Origin: Trichobilharzia szidati
Lineage: Eukaryota > Platyhelminthes > Trematoda > Strigeidida > Schistosomatidae
NCBI GenBank assembly: GCA_944472155.2
Contig: OX235271.1
Coordinates: 38,056,633 to 38,120,632, forward strand
Length of the DNA stretch: 64,000 nt
Reading direction: 5' to 3'
In this document: one piece after another, positions 44,452 to 56,420 of the stretch
Numbering within the stretch: the stretch's first letter is position 1
How the letters are laid out: each line of letters starts with the position of its first letter
The notes under the pieces: generated by a model
Databases searched by the model: none
What the model was told of the DNA's origin: nothing
The model's input: only the letters and a program-made list of their open reading frames with translations
Made by a program: the position numbers and the translations under genes

Positions 44452-47400
44452 AGTTACATATAACTCGTCTCTACTACTTACGCAGCGAACGTTTAACTAA
44501 TCTACTGATTTTCCTTTCTGTATAGTCTTCAGTAAGTTATGTTAATATAAGTACTTCTAGAAAGTTATATTAGCAACCACATCTTTTAATATTCTACATA
44601 TGTATATACAGTTAATAATACAATGCTATTTTTTGTGTCTGAATGACTTTACTCAGCCAATTACCACCTTTTCTCATACACCTTCCTAAAACGTATAATC
44701 TTTATAATATTTCGCAGTATTTTTAACATTATATAAGTTGAAGGGTTACTTTGCAATATCTAATGCGCACGGTATGAAAATCAGTCATGAAAATTTAGCA
44801 TAACAAGTTCTGCTAACCAGTTGCCTTACTCAGGACCACTTTACATAACTTTATCACTAATTGTTCCACTACTCATATCACTCTGCTAAATAGAATATAA
44901 CTTAGTTGCTCTAATATTAGCTATTTTTATACTTCATAACTCTTAAGGGAAACCTAATTTCTTAGTCTTTTGTAGTAACCCACTTGTTCACAAGTATGAT
45001 GATAATACTGCTAACAATGTCCTCTGGTATTACTGTGCCATGTGACCTAATGGGAAGCACTTGTCATGAAAGCTGTTACGAATTATAATATTCATAACGC
45101 TCTTATCATATATACTTTGATTTACTTTACGGCTCCCTGTAAGACTAACTACCCTTCTTCAGGATACACACACTGCGGTATTGTTAACCAAATGTTAAAA
45201 TTCTGTTGGTTCTGTGTTAATATCGTTTTATAATATGTGTAGACTGCTTACTTTGCAATGTCAAATGTTTACTATATAAAAGACTGTCATGACAATTTAG
45301 TGCAATAAGTCCTGCCAACCGACCTTACCTTCAGTTCATACTACCTACATTGAACTCTAACTATAGTGTTCTGCTGAATCTTGGTCCACTATTCACAAAA
45401 CCTATTCTTTTTACTCTTTAGGGGTTTAACATCTTATAAACTAATGTGTTCATTAGGACTCATGCACACATATATAATATGTTCATAAATCTGTATGTGG
45501 AGATCTATTGGAAGCACTCACTAAGAAAGCTAGGCAAATGGAATTTGAGGTACGAACGTGTCTGGAATCAAGCAATATATTTGCTGTAGCCATAACAATC
45601 AGAGCCTAACATCATAAAAGGAGGGAGGGTGGCGCGTGCTGATCAGTAGATATGGTGGTGGACACTAAGGTGAATCGCCCCATTCTGCAGGAACAGCAAT
45701 ATGCAATTTGATGGCTCGAGATTTCTATGAGGGCTTGAATATTTATCTTGAATAAGATAATAATGATCGCCTGGGCAGATCATGCTTATACCTTTAAACA
45801 TATACCATTCGGTCAGCCTATTGCTGAGATGCGACCACGTGGGCTCTGCACGGATTTATGGGGCATCTTATAAATTGACATGCTTTCCTTTGTCGTATCT
45901 TCGAATATCACTTAACAATGTCTCATCTCATACATTTTCTAATAACGTCTTCACTTGCTCATTATATTCCACTAAACCTAACATTTTATAGCTCTTTATG
46001 AATTTGATTCGACTTATTTTATTCCTATTCTCTATAGGGTACGGTTGTGCACCAAACTCAAAAAGGTATGAAATTAAAACAACCGGCTTGTGGATAATTG
46101 TATTAAACCAAAAGTGGACAACATGATAGTAAAACCTATAGGGTAGCATTATACATTGCAAAGGAACTTTGTCAGCCTAGGGATTATAGTCTCCCATTGT
46201 ATTTCCTTTATGAATGCATATATTAATGATACATTGCATTTACCTATTTCATCACACTTTAATGATTCACCTTTGCACCTTTACTTTTCTAAAACAGCTT
46301 ACTATCCCTTGTAAACGCTGTACTTACCTCAATATTGGTTGGTTATCGTATGCCTACAACTACGGGTTGAAAACGAAATGAAGTCGATTTTCCTGCGCAA
46401 CCTGGAGGGCTGCTGTTTGATTCAATAATGATACGACATGGGTCAGACAAAGAGTGTATTTATACATATATCAAATATTTAGCTGTTCAAACATTACTAA
46501 CTTGTAGACAATCTACTATTTGAGATTATATCATACTTGATCGTGCCTGTAAAAATGGCATGCATTTTCATGTAAATTTATGTTTATATGAAAATATAAA
46601 ATTATTATTATTTCAGAGAGACGTTGCCTGAAATTGGACTGTTGGATATGGTGACCTGTGGGACGTCTGGCGAACTTGTGTATGGCTCATGGGGTAGCAT
46701 CTTAACAAGATACTGAGCGGGCTTGTAGATGTTAGAAGCAAAAGCAGTATTTTTTATAATTTAGATCTTTGCAGTCATTATTGTTTTAGTTTTTTAATTT
46801 TTAAAGTTAATTTCATTTTTACATTGAGGATCTGAACTCATATTTAATTCTCGAGCTGTCAAAAAGATGCATGTTGTTGTCCTACAGATAGGAGCGATTC
46901 GCATTTGTGACCACTACCAAATCTGCTGATCAGCATGCGCCACCCTCCCTCCTTTTTGACATTAAGCTATGAGACCTTTAACAATGACTGCAGTTGTAAT
47001 ATTGCATTGCTTTGACCCCGTTCCAATCATACAGTATGCTGCACATTAACAGCTTTCATGACAAGTGCTTCCCATTAGGTCACATGGCACAGTAATACCA
47101 GAGGACATTGTTAGCTATATTATCATTATACTAGTGAACAAGTGGGTTACTACGAAAGACTAGGAAATTAAGTTTCCTTTAAGTTATGAAGCATAAAAAT
47201 AACTAGTACTAGAGCAACTAAGATATATTCTATTTAGTAGAGTGATATGAGTAGTGGAACAATTAGTGATAAAGTTATGTAAAGTGGTCCTGAGTAAGGC
47301 AACTGGTTAGCAGAACTTGTTATGCCAAATTTTCATGACCGATTTTTATATGGTGTGCGTTATACATTGCAAGGTGACTCATCAACCATATAATGGAAGT

Positions 47401-47660
47401 AATACTATATAGCTTTCACATTATGAAGTTTAGAAAATTATATGAAAATGGGTAACTGTTGACGGAAGATGGTCATTTCAACTCAAAAGTAGTATAGTGT
47501 ATTATACTAATAATATAAGTATATATGTAAAATATGAAAAGATATGGTTGCTAATGTAACTGTTTTTGGAAATAATTATACTGACTAACTTATTGAAGAT
47601 TACAGTGAAGAGAAAATCAGTGACTTGGTTAAACGGTTACTCCGCGGTTAGTAGTTTAAA
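44452..47660. repeat. Large diverged composite inverted repeat, unknown element type
   Basis: Bases 44,452-45,075 match 47,045-47,660 in inverted orientation; for example caagtgcttcccattaggtc (47,064) mirrors the sequence before 45,072. An inner pair, 45,600-45,720 and 46,855-46,975, shares aggagggagggtggcgc. A further sub-unit recurs at about 45,170-45,470 and about 47,665-47,870. No protein was found inside. It may be a non-autonomous fold-back DNA transposon. Confidence 0.6.
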
Positions 47661-48129
47661 CGTCTTAAAAAGTAAAAGGTATAAGAGTTTTGAGTACTGG
47701 AGCAAATTAAGTCATAATCTATTGAGTAGAGTGTAGTGATTAGTGGTACGATTAGGGATAAGGGTAGGTTAAATGAACTTGAGGAAAATGGTTGGTTGCC
47801 TGAGATTATTATTGCTAGGTTTCCATGACCACTTTTCATATGGCATGCTTTAGATATTACAAAGTACCAGTCTGCTTATATTATGAAAAAACGACCAAAA
47901 CTAATTTGGGATTATACGTCCAGGATAATTATAGATAGTCTTATGAATTTATAAACCCGATTTATGAATAATTAATAGGATCTCTGATAAGCTGAATAAC
48001 CGAACCTTAGGTCAAGTCATGTGGGAAACATTGAGCTGATTTTATCAAGTTTTAGATGTGGTACAGTGGCTGGGGCAAATGAGTTTCCTCAAATTGGGGG
48101 TATTATAATGGGGTCTGTAGTTCTAAAGT

Positions 48130-48330
48130 TAGTTGAACAGCTTATATGGATAAAGTATGGATAAGTAGACCGAAGCTCTTTTGTTGACAAGAACTCGTTA
48201 AGGAGACGCTGGAATTCAGTAGGAGATCGGCAACTACGTACAGTAAGTGGAAGTTCGTTCCATAATGCACTGTAATGTATTTTGAAGAAACGTGATCGCA
48301 GTTTTGTCCGGTACCGGGTTATATATATTC
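48130..48330 (-). mobile_element. LINE RT C-terminal fragment
   Basis: The minus strand encodes KLRSRFFKIHYSALWNELPL, TVRSCRSPTEFQRLLNEFL, the typical C-terminal end of a CR1-like RT. The lineage differs from the adjacent element. Confidence 0.55.
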
Positions 48331-48429
48331 CTGTTTATGCAGGAACATACCAATTGTACAGGCATGGATAAGTTGTTATATAAATTACACATGTTTCGAT
48401 GTATGTTGAATTTGTAGTTTGTTTGTTCT

Positions 48430-48680
48430 TTCTGACATTAGAGTCAGTCGGAACAGTCTGCAAAATAGTCTGTCTGTGTAACACATAAAGAGATATAGAA
48501 ATATTGTCTTCGCATTAACAAAAAACCCAGACATCAGATGAATATAATACAAATATCTGGGAAAAATAAAGCTTGAAGTCAATTCTCCTATATAACTATG
48601 TTGGGAACAGCATCCTTGAGTTAAAGTTTATTAATGTATTATTTTGAGGTCAATGATGTATTTATTCCATTTTTTCAGCA
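48430..48680 (+). repeat. Dispersed repeat, mate at 55,070-55,330
   Basis: Both copies contain attgtcttcgcattaacaaa, and similarity continues for about 250 bp in the same orientation. They lie on either side of the CR1-like element. Confidence 0.6.
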
Positions 48681-49257
48681 GTCTAATCGTAGTTTTATAA
48701 TAGGAAAGAAATTCGACCGTGGATACGAAAACTAGATAAGGTCATGTTGGATTGTTTTACTGCATCAAATGGGGCCGAGGTCGATTCTAGAACTATCCAT
48801 TGGCGCCATTTGTGTTGGCACTGCAGATTGTACATGTAAGTTGAGTAATACATTGAAAACTGTGTTGAAAACCAGTTGCTTCTTTATTTCAGATCAAGAA
48901 TACTCCTTGTACAGAATGTTGGCCAGCGTTTTCAAGTGGTAGCATCGGATCGTTCATGGAATTTGAGTTTGAATTTACTTAAATGGTCATTGCAGTTTAA
49001 ATAGTAATAGTATATTCTCATTTTGTTGGGTTGTTCGACCTCGACCAGGAGGTATATAGAATAGTACGCTCAGCAGCAGAATAGAAGAAAGATAAAGTAT
49101 GTGAACATGGAAAGAACATTATTATTTTATGTATATATAATAATGTTTATAAATGTATATCATTGTATAGTAAAGATTACCTATATTCCAGTTGTTTTTT
49201 CATGTATTTCTGCGAAGTCTTAGAGTTTATTTAGTGTCATAATGTTTAGTAACGAGT

Positions 49258-52200
49258 CTAGGCGTTATAGTGTTCTAATAGCTGATGCGTTTTAGAAATA
49301 AGTGGTGCGGTGTGATTGGCATAGTCATTGGGATGAAACAGTTTATATAGCAAGCGTTTGAAGGTTATAATAGAGTGACAGGTCCTTATTCCTAGGGGTA
49401 AACTGTTCCAGATCTTAAAATACATGACTATGAAGAAGTTTGCACGGAGTGCTGTCTTACAGTTTTTCCTAGATACTGTGCACGTTTGGTTACGAAGGTT
49501 GTAAGAGCCTTCCGGTGAGAACTGTATCTCCTTACTGTCTGAGAATGATATTTTATGCAAGACTTTAAAGAAGAATGTTAGGTTAATGCTCAGTCGTCTC
49601 ATCCAGAGTGGGTCGATACCTAGAGTTATACATCTTGATGTTTAGTCCTTTTCGCAGTCAAATCCTAGTAGTTTAGAAGTGAAGTATCGTTGGACACCTT
49701 CTATTTTAAGTTTGTCACTTATGTGAGTGCTGCTGAGAATAAATGGACAATATTCAGGTAGTGGTCTGACACAAGTTTTATATAATAAAAGTTTCGCTTC
49801 GTAGTTGTGGAAATTCCTGAGCATGCATCCTAAGAGCATCCTCGATTTACGCGTCTGTGTAGCCACTTGCTCAGAAAATGTCAGGTCACTAGAGTACCTG
49901 AGTCCTAGGTCAGCAACACTTTGGAGTTTAGGCAAGTCAATAGATTCAAGTACCAGCTTGATATTTATTGAGGGTGCACCGAAACAGATCCAACCACATT
50001 TTTTAAGGTTGAATTTTGGTTTCCATGTGGAGGACCATGCAGTTACTCTATCTAGTTCTTTCTGAACAGCTTTCTGAAAGTACCCTAAGTCATCACAGTG
50101 GAATGTGTAAGCTACTTTAAGATCATCTGTGAAGATGAATGGGTTACCAAGTGGGAAACAGCCGCATACGTCGTTGACATAAAGAGTGAATAGAAGGGGG
50201 CCTAAGACGCTACCTTGAACTACTCCAGAAGTGACTGGACTGGGCTTAGAATTTACAGACCCCAGTCTAACTACTTGGGACCTATTGTTAAAGAATGATT
50301 CAAGCCATCCTAATAATGGGTTACGTATTCCTAAGGAGTTCAGTTTATTTATTAGAAGCAAACGGTCAACGCGGTCTAAGGCTCTGGAGATGTCAAAGTA
50401 GATGACTAGTACTAGTTGTTGTTTGTCTCGACTGCTAGTTATATAGTTAAAGAAGTCAAGGCGACATGTCATGCACGATCTGGATTTTAGGAATCCATGT
50501 TGGTTGGGACTTAGAATATTGCAGCTGAGCATATGTTTGAGGATATCATCTTCAACTATTCTTTCAATGATTCTAGATGCTGTGGGTGTAATATTGATTG
50601 GCCTATAGTTGTTGACTTCAGTTTTTGATCCGGATTTGTGTTTGGGTACTATAAATGTGGTTTTCCATTTATCTGGATAGGTTTGGCTTTCTGGGGGCAT
50701 TGTAAAGATCTTAAGTAATAAAACGGAAATGTCATAACCACGGTGTTAATAAAGATACGATGGTATACCGTCAAAGCCAGCGCTGCTAGAGCTTTTAAGA
50801 GTATTAATGGCTTGGTTAATGTTAGAATAAGTGAAATGAACTGTACTGATTTGTTTCAGAGTTGAAGAAGAAGGGAGTTCTATTGTAGATTGTAAACCGA
50901 GAAGTGGACTTGTAGGCTTAAGGTAGTTAGCTGAAAACGTCTCATCGAACAGTTCACATATGTCTGCATGGTTGCTGTATAGTTCACCCTTGTTTATAAG
51001 GAGAGAAATTTTATGACTTTGGCGATTCATTCGTTTCTTTAGAATTTCTGCGAAAGCACCTGCTCTGGTGGTGCTGGCCAGTGCGGTGCATCCTTCATTT
51101 CTCATACGCAAGTTATGACCTTGCGAGATGGAGCTAAGAGTACTAAGTATTGACCCTAGTGTACTAAAGTCGTGTCGTCTGAAGTAACTTGTTGACAGTC
51201 TCTTCAGTTTCCTACGATCCTTTGGCTTTATGAATGACTTTCTATGTGGGGAAAACTTTAGTGTTTGAAGTGGGATGACAGCATCTAAGCATGCGTTGGA
51301 GTTGTAGTAAAAGATATCTAGATCTTTAGAGAGGCTATCAGTATAGAAGTACTCTCTCCATTCTGAGGATCTTAGCATTGATTTCACTAGAGTCCAGTCC
51401 GCCAAACTGTAGTTCCTGTAATTTATTTGTTGTGAAGTAGGGGTATGGGCTGCATTGCTACTTGACGGAAGTGGCAGTGCACACAGCACTGTTTTGTGGT
51501 CACTCCCTGAAAAGTCAGAACCTACTAGGGTAGAAAGGGGACTTATATTGTGGCAGAAGATTAAGTCTAGTACGTTATTACCTCTTGTAGGGGTTGTGAC
51601 AGTCTGTTTCCAGCCAAGTATATCCAGTGTGCCTAAGAACTTATCAAATTTAGTTAGGCCTGTGGGTATTTCCCAGTTGATTTCTGGTAAGTTAAAGTCT
51701 CCACATAGGATCTTATGATCGTATTGTAGGGTGGATGTTTGTTCCAGGGTATTAATAAGTTGGGTCTCGTAATTACTAGAGGTACCAGGTACTCTGTAGG
51801 TGCATCCAATTAATACTATTGCGTTATTTAAGTGTAAGTTAACCCACAAAGTCTCAGGCATGTTAAGTGTACTACTTTCTAGCCGTGATACAGTAAGTGC
51901 ATTTAGAAAGTAAATGAGACAACCCCCTCCCTTACCACCTTCTCTGTCACACCAAAATTGTGTGTAGTTATCTAAGCTTATCTCTTCATCCAGTATGTTA
52001 GAATTACACCAGGATTCAGTGATGACAATTATAGGGGGTTTGTATATTACTGTGAGTGCTCTGAGAATCGGTAGTTTATTTAGAACAGATCTAGCATTTA
52101 TGAGGATCAGGTGAAGATGAGATTTGAAATAGCGTTTGAAGTATTTAAGTTCGTTATTCAGCCCCGAACGTGGTTCAGCACCCAGTAGTACTGTTCGACA

Positions 52201-52455
52201 TGACGACCCTATGTTAAGAGGAGTTTCAGCATCATGTTCACCTATGTCTATCGAGTTGGTGTGTGCCGTTTTCGGTGAAGAACTAGGCGTAGGGGTACTG
52301 GATTTGCTATAGGCTAAGGCATTTTTATTTTTAGTTAGGCTGGAAACGTGGGTAGGGATCTTTATTTGACCCAAACTTGTCCATGTATCAAGTGTGCTTA
52401 ATGGATGTGGGTGCACTAGACTGTTCCTATATTCATGCAAAGAGGGAGCCAGCAC
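49258..52455 (-). pseudogene. CR1-like ORF2: endonuclease + reverse transcriptase
   Basis: One reading frame of 1066 codons is interrupted only by TAA at 50,746-50,748 (where the sister element has Lys in IYKNGG) and TAA at 49,642-49,644. The apurinic-type endonuclease shows LILINARSVLNKLPIL, VITESWC, TYRVPGTSS, CGDFNLPEINWE and GSDHKT. The RT shows NYRPINITPTASRIIERIVE, QHGFLKSRSCMT, motif A IYFDISRALDRVDR, motif B GVVQGSVLGPLLFTLYVNDV and motif C IFTDDLKVAY, where Thr replaces the usual Ala of (F/Y)ADD. The C-terminal region (49,602-49,258) has FKIWNSLPLGIRTCHSIITF. The enzyme would nick target DNA and copy the element RNA in place. It is dead as it stands. Confidence 0.85.
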
Positions 52456-52495
52456 TAGCGGTTCAGGAGTGTTAACATCCCTAACAGCTGTTTTT

Positions 52496-53991
52496 TCAAC
52501 GCTGACAAGGACGCAGGGGATAAAAATGATTGGGACCTTGTGAAGACCATGGTTTATTATGCCACCTATTGTTAGGTACTAGTTGTGTCCTTGTATAGGT
52601 TTCCTGTGTACTACTTCGTGGGTTAGTTCCCAGCAGACTTGTACCATATATCCGATCAAAATTTATTTGTGTGCCATACTGTGAATGCCCTGAGTTGTTG
52701 GTGGTCGAGTTCCGACTATTGCCACTTGTACTATTGAGGGTGGCATTGTTGTGGCGTTGGTTATCAGTATGTGCCATGGTGCTATTTCGCACGTTGTGGG
52801 TGCCAATACTATTGACCGTGGGGAATGTGGGCTTATTTATACTGCCATTTTTGTTGTTGGCATGATTTGGGGTCATATTCTCCTTTTTTTACCAATGACT
52901 TTTTTCCGGGATTATTTGGTGACATGTCTATATCTACGGTGTTAGGTGGTATAGTTTTATTGGCTATTTGATTACAATCTTGTGGCCTTTCGGTTGGTGT
53001 CGCTCTCTGAGAGGATAATTCCGTGTGGTTTGAGAGGGGTGGTGCGGTGGATTCTACGGCATCTCCCAAAGGTTTGGGTATAATTGCTGCTTGCAATGTC
53101 CTATTGTTTACTCCACAATTAGACTCAGTGAGATAATTATATACGCGCCTTTCTATGACTGTCTTGTCCACTGCAACCTTTATTAGTTTGTAATTTCTGG
53201 CTTGTGATAGGGTGTGTTGGGAGTGGATGAATTTTCTGGCCTCTGCCGGTGTTTCGAATTGAAAACGAATAGGACAACACTTTTCACGTTGACTCTTCTT
53301 CAGCCTGTAGCACTTAGTCTTGGGGTTGGGCATTTTCGCCTCACTAAGTAGGATGCGCTGTACCTTTTTTAGTGCCTCATTGTCCAGAACGTTGTAGACA
53401 ATAGCATTTAGTTTAGCGTCGAGTCGTTTTGTTACTTCTGTAGTAACAAAGTTAATGAGGTTATCCACCTTAGATACCGATTCCGTGTCAAGTTTGTTAA
53501 GGTTTACAAATTTTCATGAGAATAGTTAAAGGTATCAGTTCACAGACCTGCGATCTGATATCGCTGATCTGATCTGATAATTTGGATATTTTGGTATTGG
53601 TTTCAGAAATTCCAGGATTTACTGACTTATTGTTTTTTATTTCCCTTAACTCGGCCTTAAGTTCTCCCATAGACAACTTTAGAAGTTCTATTTCTGAAGA
53701 TAGTACCGAAACAGAGCTTGAAGACTGGAGCTTTTCGATCAGCACATAAGGTGTAGGGAGGGTTTCCGTATGAGCAGGGGGTACTGAATTTTTGGGAGTA
53801 GTGCTAATACTAGCTGTCAGTGCAGTTTTATCCTCAGTTTCAGCTCGACACTTACGACATACAAGTGAGTTATGTGGCTCACTATAACCGTTTGTAGAGA
53901 GTGTGTTGCTTGATGTAGCAATCAACGACTTAAAATTAGTCATCAGATTTACAGGGGATTGAATTCGTTGCTTTTTACTTTGGTTAACCAT
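52496..53991 (-). pseudogene. CR1-like ORF1 (nucleic-acid-binding protein)
   Basis: The start codon is at 53,989-53,991. N-terminal part: basic (MVNQSKKQRIQSPVNLMT), a CRKCRAE pair of cysteines and a coiled-coil-like segment (IELLKLSMGELKAELREIKN). A frameshift near 53,510 leads to 53,468-52,833, with an RRM-like region (AIVYNVLDNEALKKVQRILL, CCPIRFQFETPAEARKFI). The end, 52,876-52,496, is Asn/Ser/Thr-rich. The same order is found in the 58.4-kb element. CR1 ORF1 proteins bind the element RNA. Confidence 0.7.
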
Positions 53992-54120
53992 AACTATTTG
54001 ATATGAGAGTTAATAGTTATGGGTATGGAGGTAGTAGAGTACTTGTGCAAGGATTACAACATGATAAATTTCGTGTAACGAATCACGCGAAAATGTAGCG
54101 CAAACGTTGGACGTACCGCG

Positions 54121-54832
54121 TTAACAGGAGTTGAGGATATTATCAAGGTGTCTATCTTAGTTACTGATTCTGTGTCAAGTTCGCCAGGGTTTATGGTCCT
54201 AGTCAAGATGTTCAGAGGTGCAGGTTCACAGACCTGTGATTTTATATCACTAATCTGTATTGATAGTTGAGATAAGTTGGCCAAGTTTTCTGAAAAACCT
54301 GCATTCATAACTTTATACACCTTATGTCCCGCATCTCAGTCTTCAGTTCTTCTACAGATAGCTTTAGTCGTTCTATTTCTGAAGCAAGTGTTGGAGCTGG
54401 ACTTGGTATCTGAAGTTTTGTGACACGTACATAGGGTGAAGTGAAGAGGTTTATGTCAGGACCAGGTGCTGTGTTTGTAGAGGAGATGCTACTACTGGTT
54501 GTCAGCATATTTTCTGCTTCAGTTTCAGCCACAGTATATGGTAGTGAACCGGCAGCTCGACGCTTGCGGCGTATTGGCAAGCTGTGCACCACACTTCTAT
54601 ACTTCATGGGAGTTGTGCTGCTCGTTGTTGCGGGCATATATGTACTACCGGTCATCACGTTGACAGGTGACTGAGTTCGTGGCTTTTTTGTATGACTAAC
54701 CATAACTAATTAGTGAAAGAGTTATTGGTGACAATTATGGAACTGAAGAAATACTTGTACGAGTCTCACAGCAAAAGTAGAAATAAATAGCGAATCAAGC
54801 TAAAACGTAATGCAAACGTTGAACGTACCGCG
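54121..54832 (-). repeat. Tandem extra copy of the CR1 5' end (712 bp)
   Basis: It starts with the same terminal decamer (acgtaccgcg on the plus strand at 54,823-54,832) and runs through a 5' UTR and the first part of ORF1 (MVSHTKKPRTQSPVNVMTGS at 54,703, then ERLKLSVEELKTEMRDIR and SIQISDIKSQVCEP). It ends exactly where the next 5' terminus begins at 54,120. The two units differ at many positions, so the duplication is old or joined two subfamilies. Confidence 0.75.
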
Positions 54833-55069
54833 TATATTGGGTGTTATATGAATAAATAAATTTATTCTCATAGTGCAGTGAAGGACACCAGTTCACAGGC
54901 ATCATCAAATTGTTACAGAAATAGAACCATATAATTCAATCACAATTTACAGGCGGTAGCAAGATATTCTTTACATGTTCGCTGGAGATTGTACACACAC
55001 TTGATAAATGTTAATCCCAGTAGTATGAAACAGCCTTTTCACTTATATACAATCATTTCTATGCACAGT

Positions 55070-55330
55070 TGGAAAAATCTGCTAGATTGTCAGTGAGTGC
55101 AACACATCAGGAAATACAGAAGTATTGTCTTCGCATTAACAAATGAACCAGGTCTTTGGTGGATGGATTATAAGTGCCTGGGATAAAATATAAAGCTTAA
55201 AATCAATTTTCATACATAACACTTTTGTGTGCTGATTCCTTGAATTATAGTTCATTGATGTGTTATTTTGAAATCAGTGATGTGGTTATCTCATTTGATT
55301 TGTAATGTCATTGTTTGGAGTAAATACATA
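55070..55330 (+). repeat. Dispersed repeat, mate at 48,430-48,680
   Basis: It shares attgtcttcgcattaacaaa and flanking sequence with the other copy. See that entry. Confidence 0.6.
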
Positions 55331-55334
55331 AGCT

Positions 55335-55665
55335 TCAGACGCATTAATTAATGGATTTCTACTGCTCGTGGGTATTTTCTTAGCGTGAGGAAGGTTTATG
55401 AATTTCGGCTGTTCCGACAGGAGTTGAGAATATTAACTGCTCAGCAACATTATGGATATAAGTTCATCACATTATCTAAGGAAAGGTGGGTTGTAGTTGG
55501 TGAGGGATATATGGTGCCCAACGAGCGTTCATCTGTCCATGTGATGTTGTGGTAAGTTATACCTTTTTCATGTTGTCGGTTTATGTCCATTTTATTCCAC
55601 TTATTGTGTTGGGTAGAAGTTTTACAAACGAAATTTCTTGTCTGTTTGGGGATACGTATCTTAAC
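55335..55665. other. No feature recognised
   Basis: A short match (acaggagttgagaatatta at about 55,425) recalls the junction region at 54,125, but it is too short to build on. Confidence 0.3.
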
Positions 55666-55667
55666 CG

Positions 55668-55960
55668 TTAATGTTTTATCGCCTCACTACCAGCACAATA
55701 CTTCAACAAGTACATTAGTTTCATTTCATCACTTAGTTTCAAACCCTCTAGCATGACTTCGATTTCTTTCGCAAAGTGAGGAAAGTCAGCAGGATTCCCT
55801 TCAAAGCACCTAGGCTCGAACTTCGGAGGCTATAAGCAACTTATCTCTCTGGCTGGTACATCATGATTATTCAACATAACATCAGACATAACATTACACA
55901 CATTAGACAAATCATCAAGACTTACTTTGTCGTCTGCCTTCAAAACGCTTCCTCCTTTCT
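55668..55960 (-). pseudogene. BEL/Pao LTR-retrotransposon gag fragment
   Basis: The minus strand encodes DLSNVCNVMSDVMLNNHDVP, a stop near 55,831, then PPKFEPRCFEGNPADFPHFA and KEIEVMLEGLKLSDEMKLMY, LLKYCAGSEAIKH. The pattern F.G.P.DFP.F...(I/F)E ... LSD..KL.YL...C.G.A.EAI is that of BEL/Pao capsid regions. No LTR, protease or pol was seen nearby. It is a relic. Confidence 0.6.
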
Positions 55961-56009
55961 TTGGCCCAGGTATTATTGAACGTTAACAAACGATCCAAAA
56001 ACGTTTCAG

Positions 56010-56410
56010 ATGACACTCATCCAAAGAAAACTTGCAGACATGAGGAAAGACGAATTGCCAACAAATACAGCGGATAATTCCAGGAGATATCAGAAACTTC
56101 CAAAGTTCAGGACTAACTACACTGGACTTAACGCTGTCCTTAGAAGACCTTCAGCGACAATGTGCAATAACCAACGAGAAAAACAGAACATAGATTGGTG
56201 ACTCGAGAATCCTTTATCGTTGCACCAATATGGAATTAACAATAAGGTTATTATACACAAAGTCTAAGAATAAATGTCATAACAATTAATCACAATAATA
56301 CTTCTGACAGTATTTCTCGATCTCCTAACGAACAGCGCGCGTTTGAACGATGACTGCAGTATCGGTGACTCCCACCAAAATATATTGTTGATTTTCGGTA
56401 TACAGTCATG
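56010..56410. other. No gene recognised
   Basis: The plus-strand open frame at 56,010-56,201 has no motif and no splice context. Confidence 0.3.
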
Positions 56411-56420
56411 AATTGATCGT

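Larger units (their letters stand above)
49258..54120 (-). mobile_element. CR1-like LINE, essentially full length
   Basis: The 5' terminus is at 54,120 with CGCGGTACGT on the minus strand, the same decamer that starts the 58.35-kb element. The order is 5' UTR, ORF1 (53,991-52,496), then ORF2 with endonuclease and RT (52,455-49,258). Lesions are few: one frameshift near 53,510, others in the ORF1 end, and two nonsense codons in ORF2. Confidence 0.85.
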
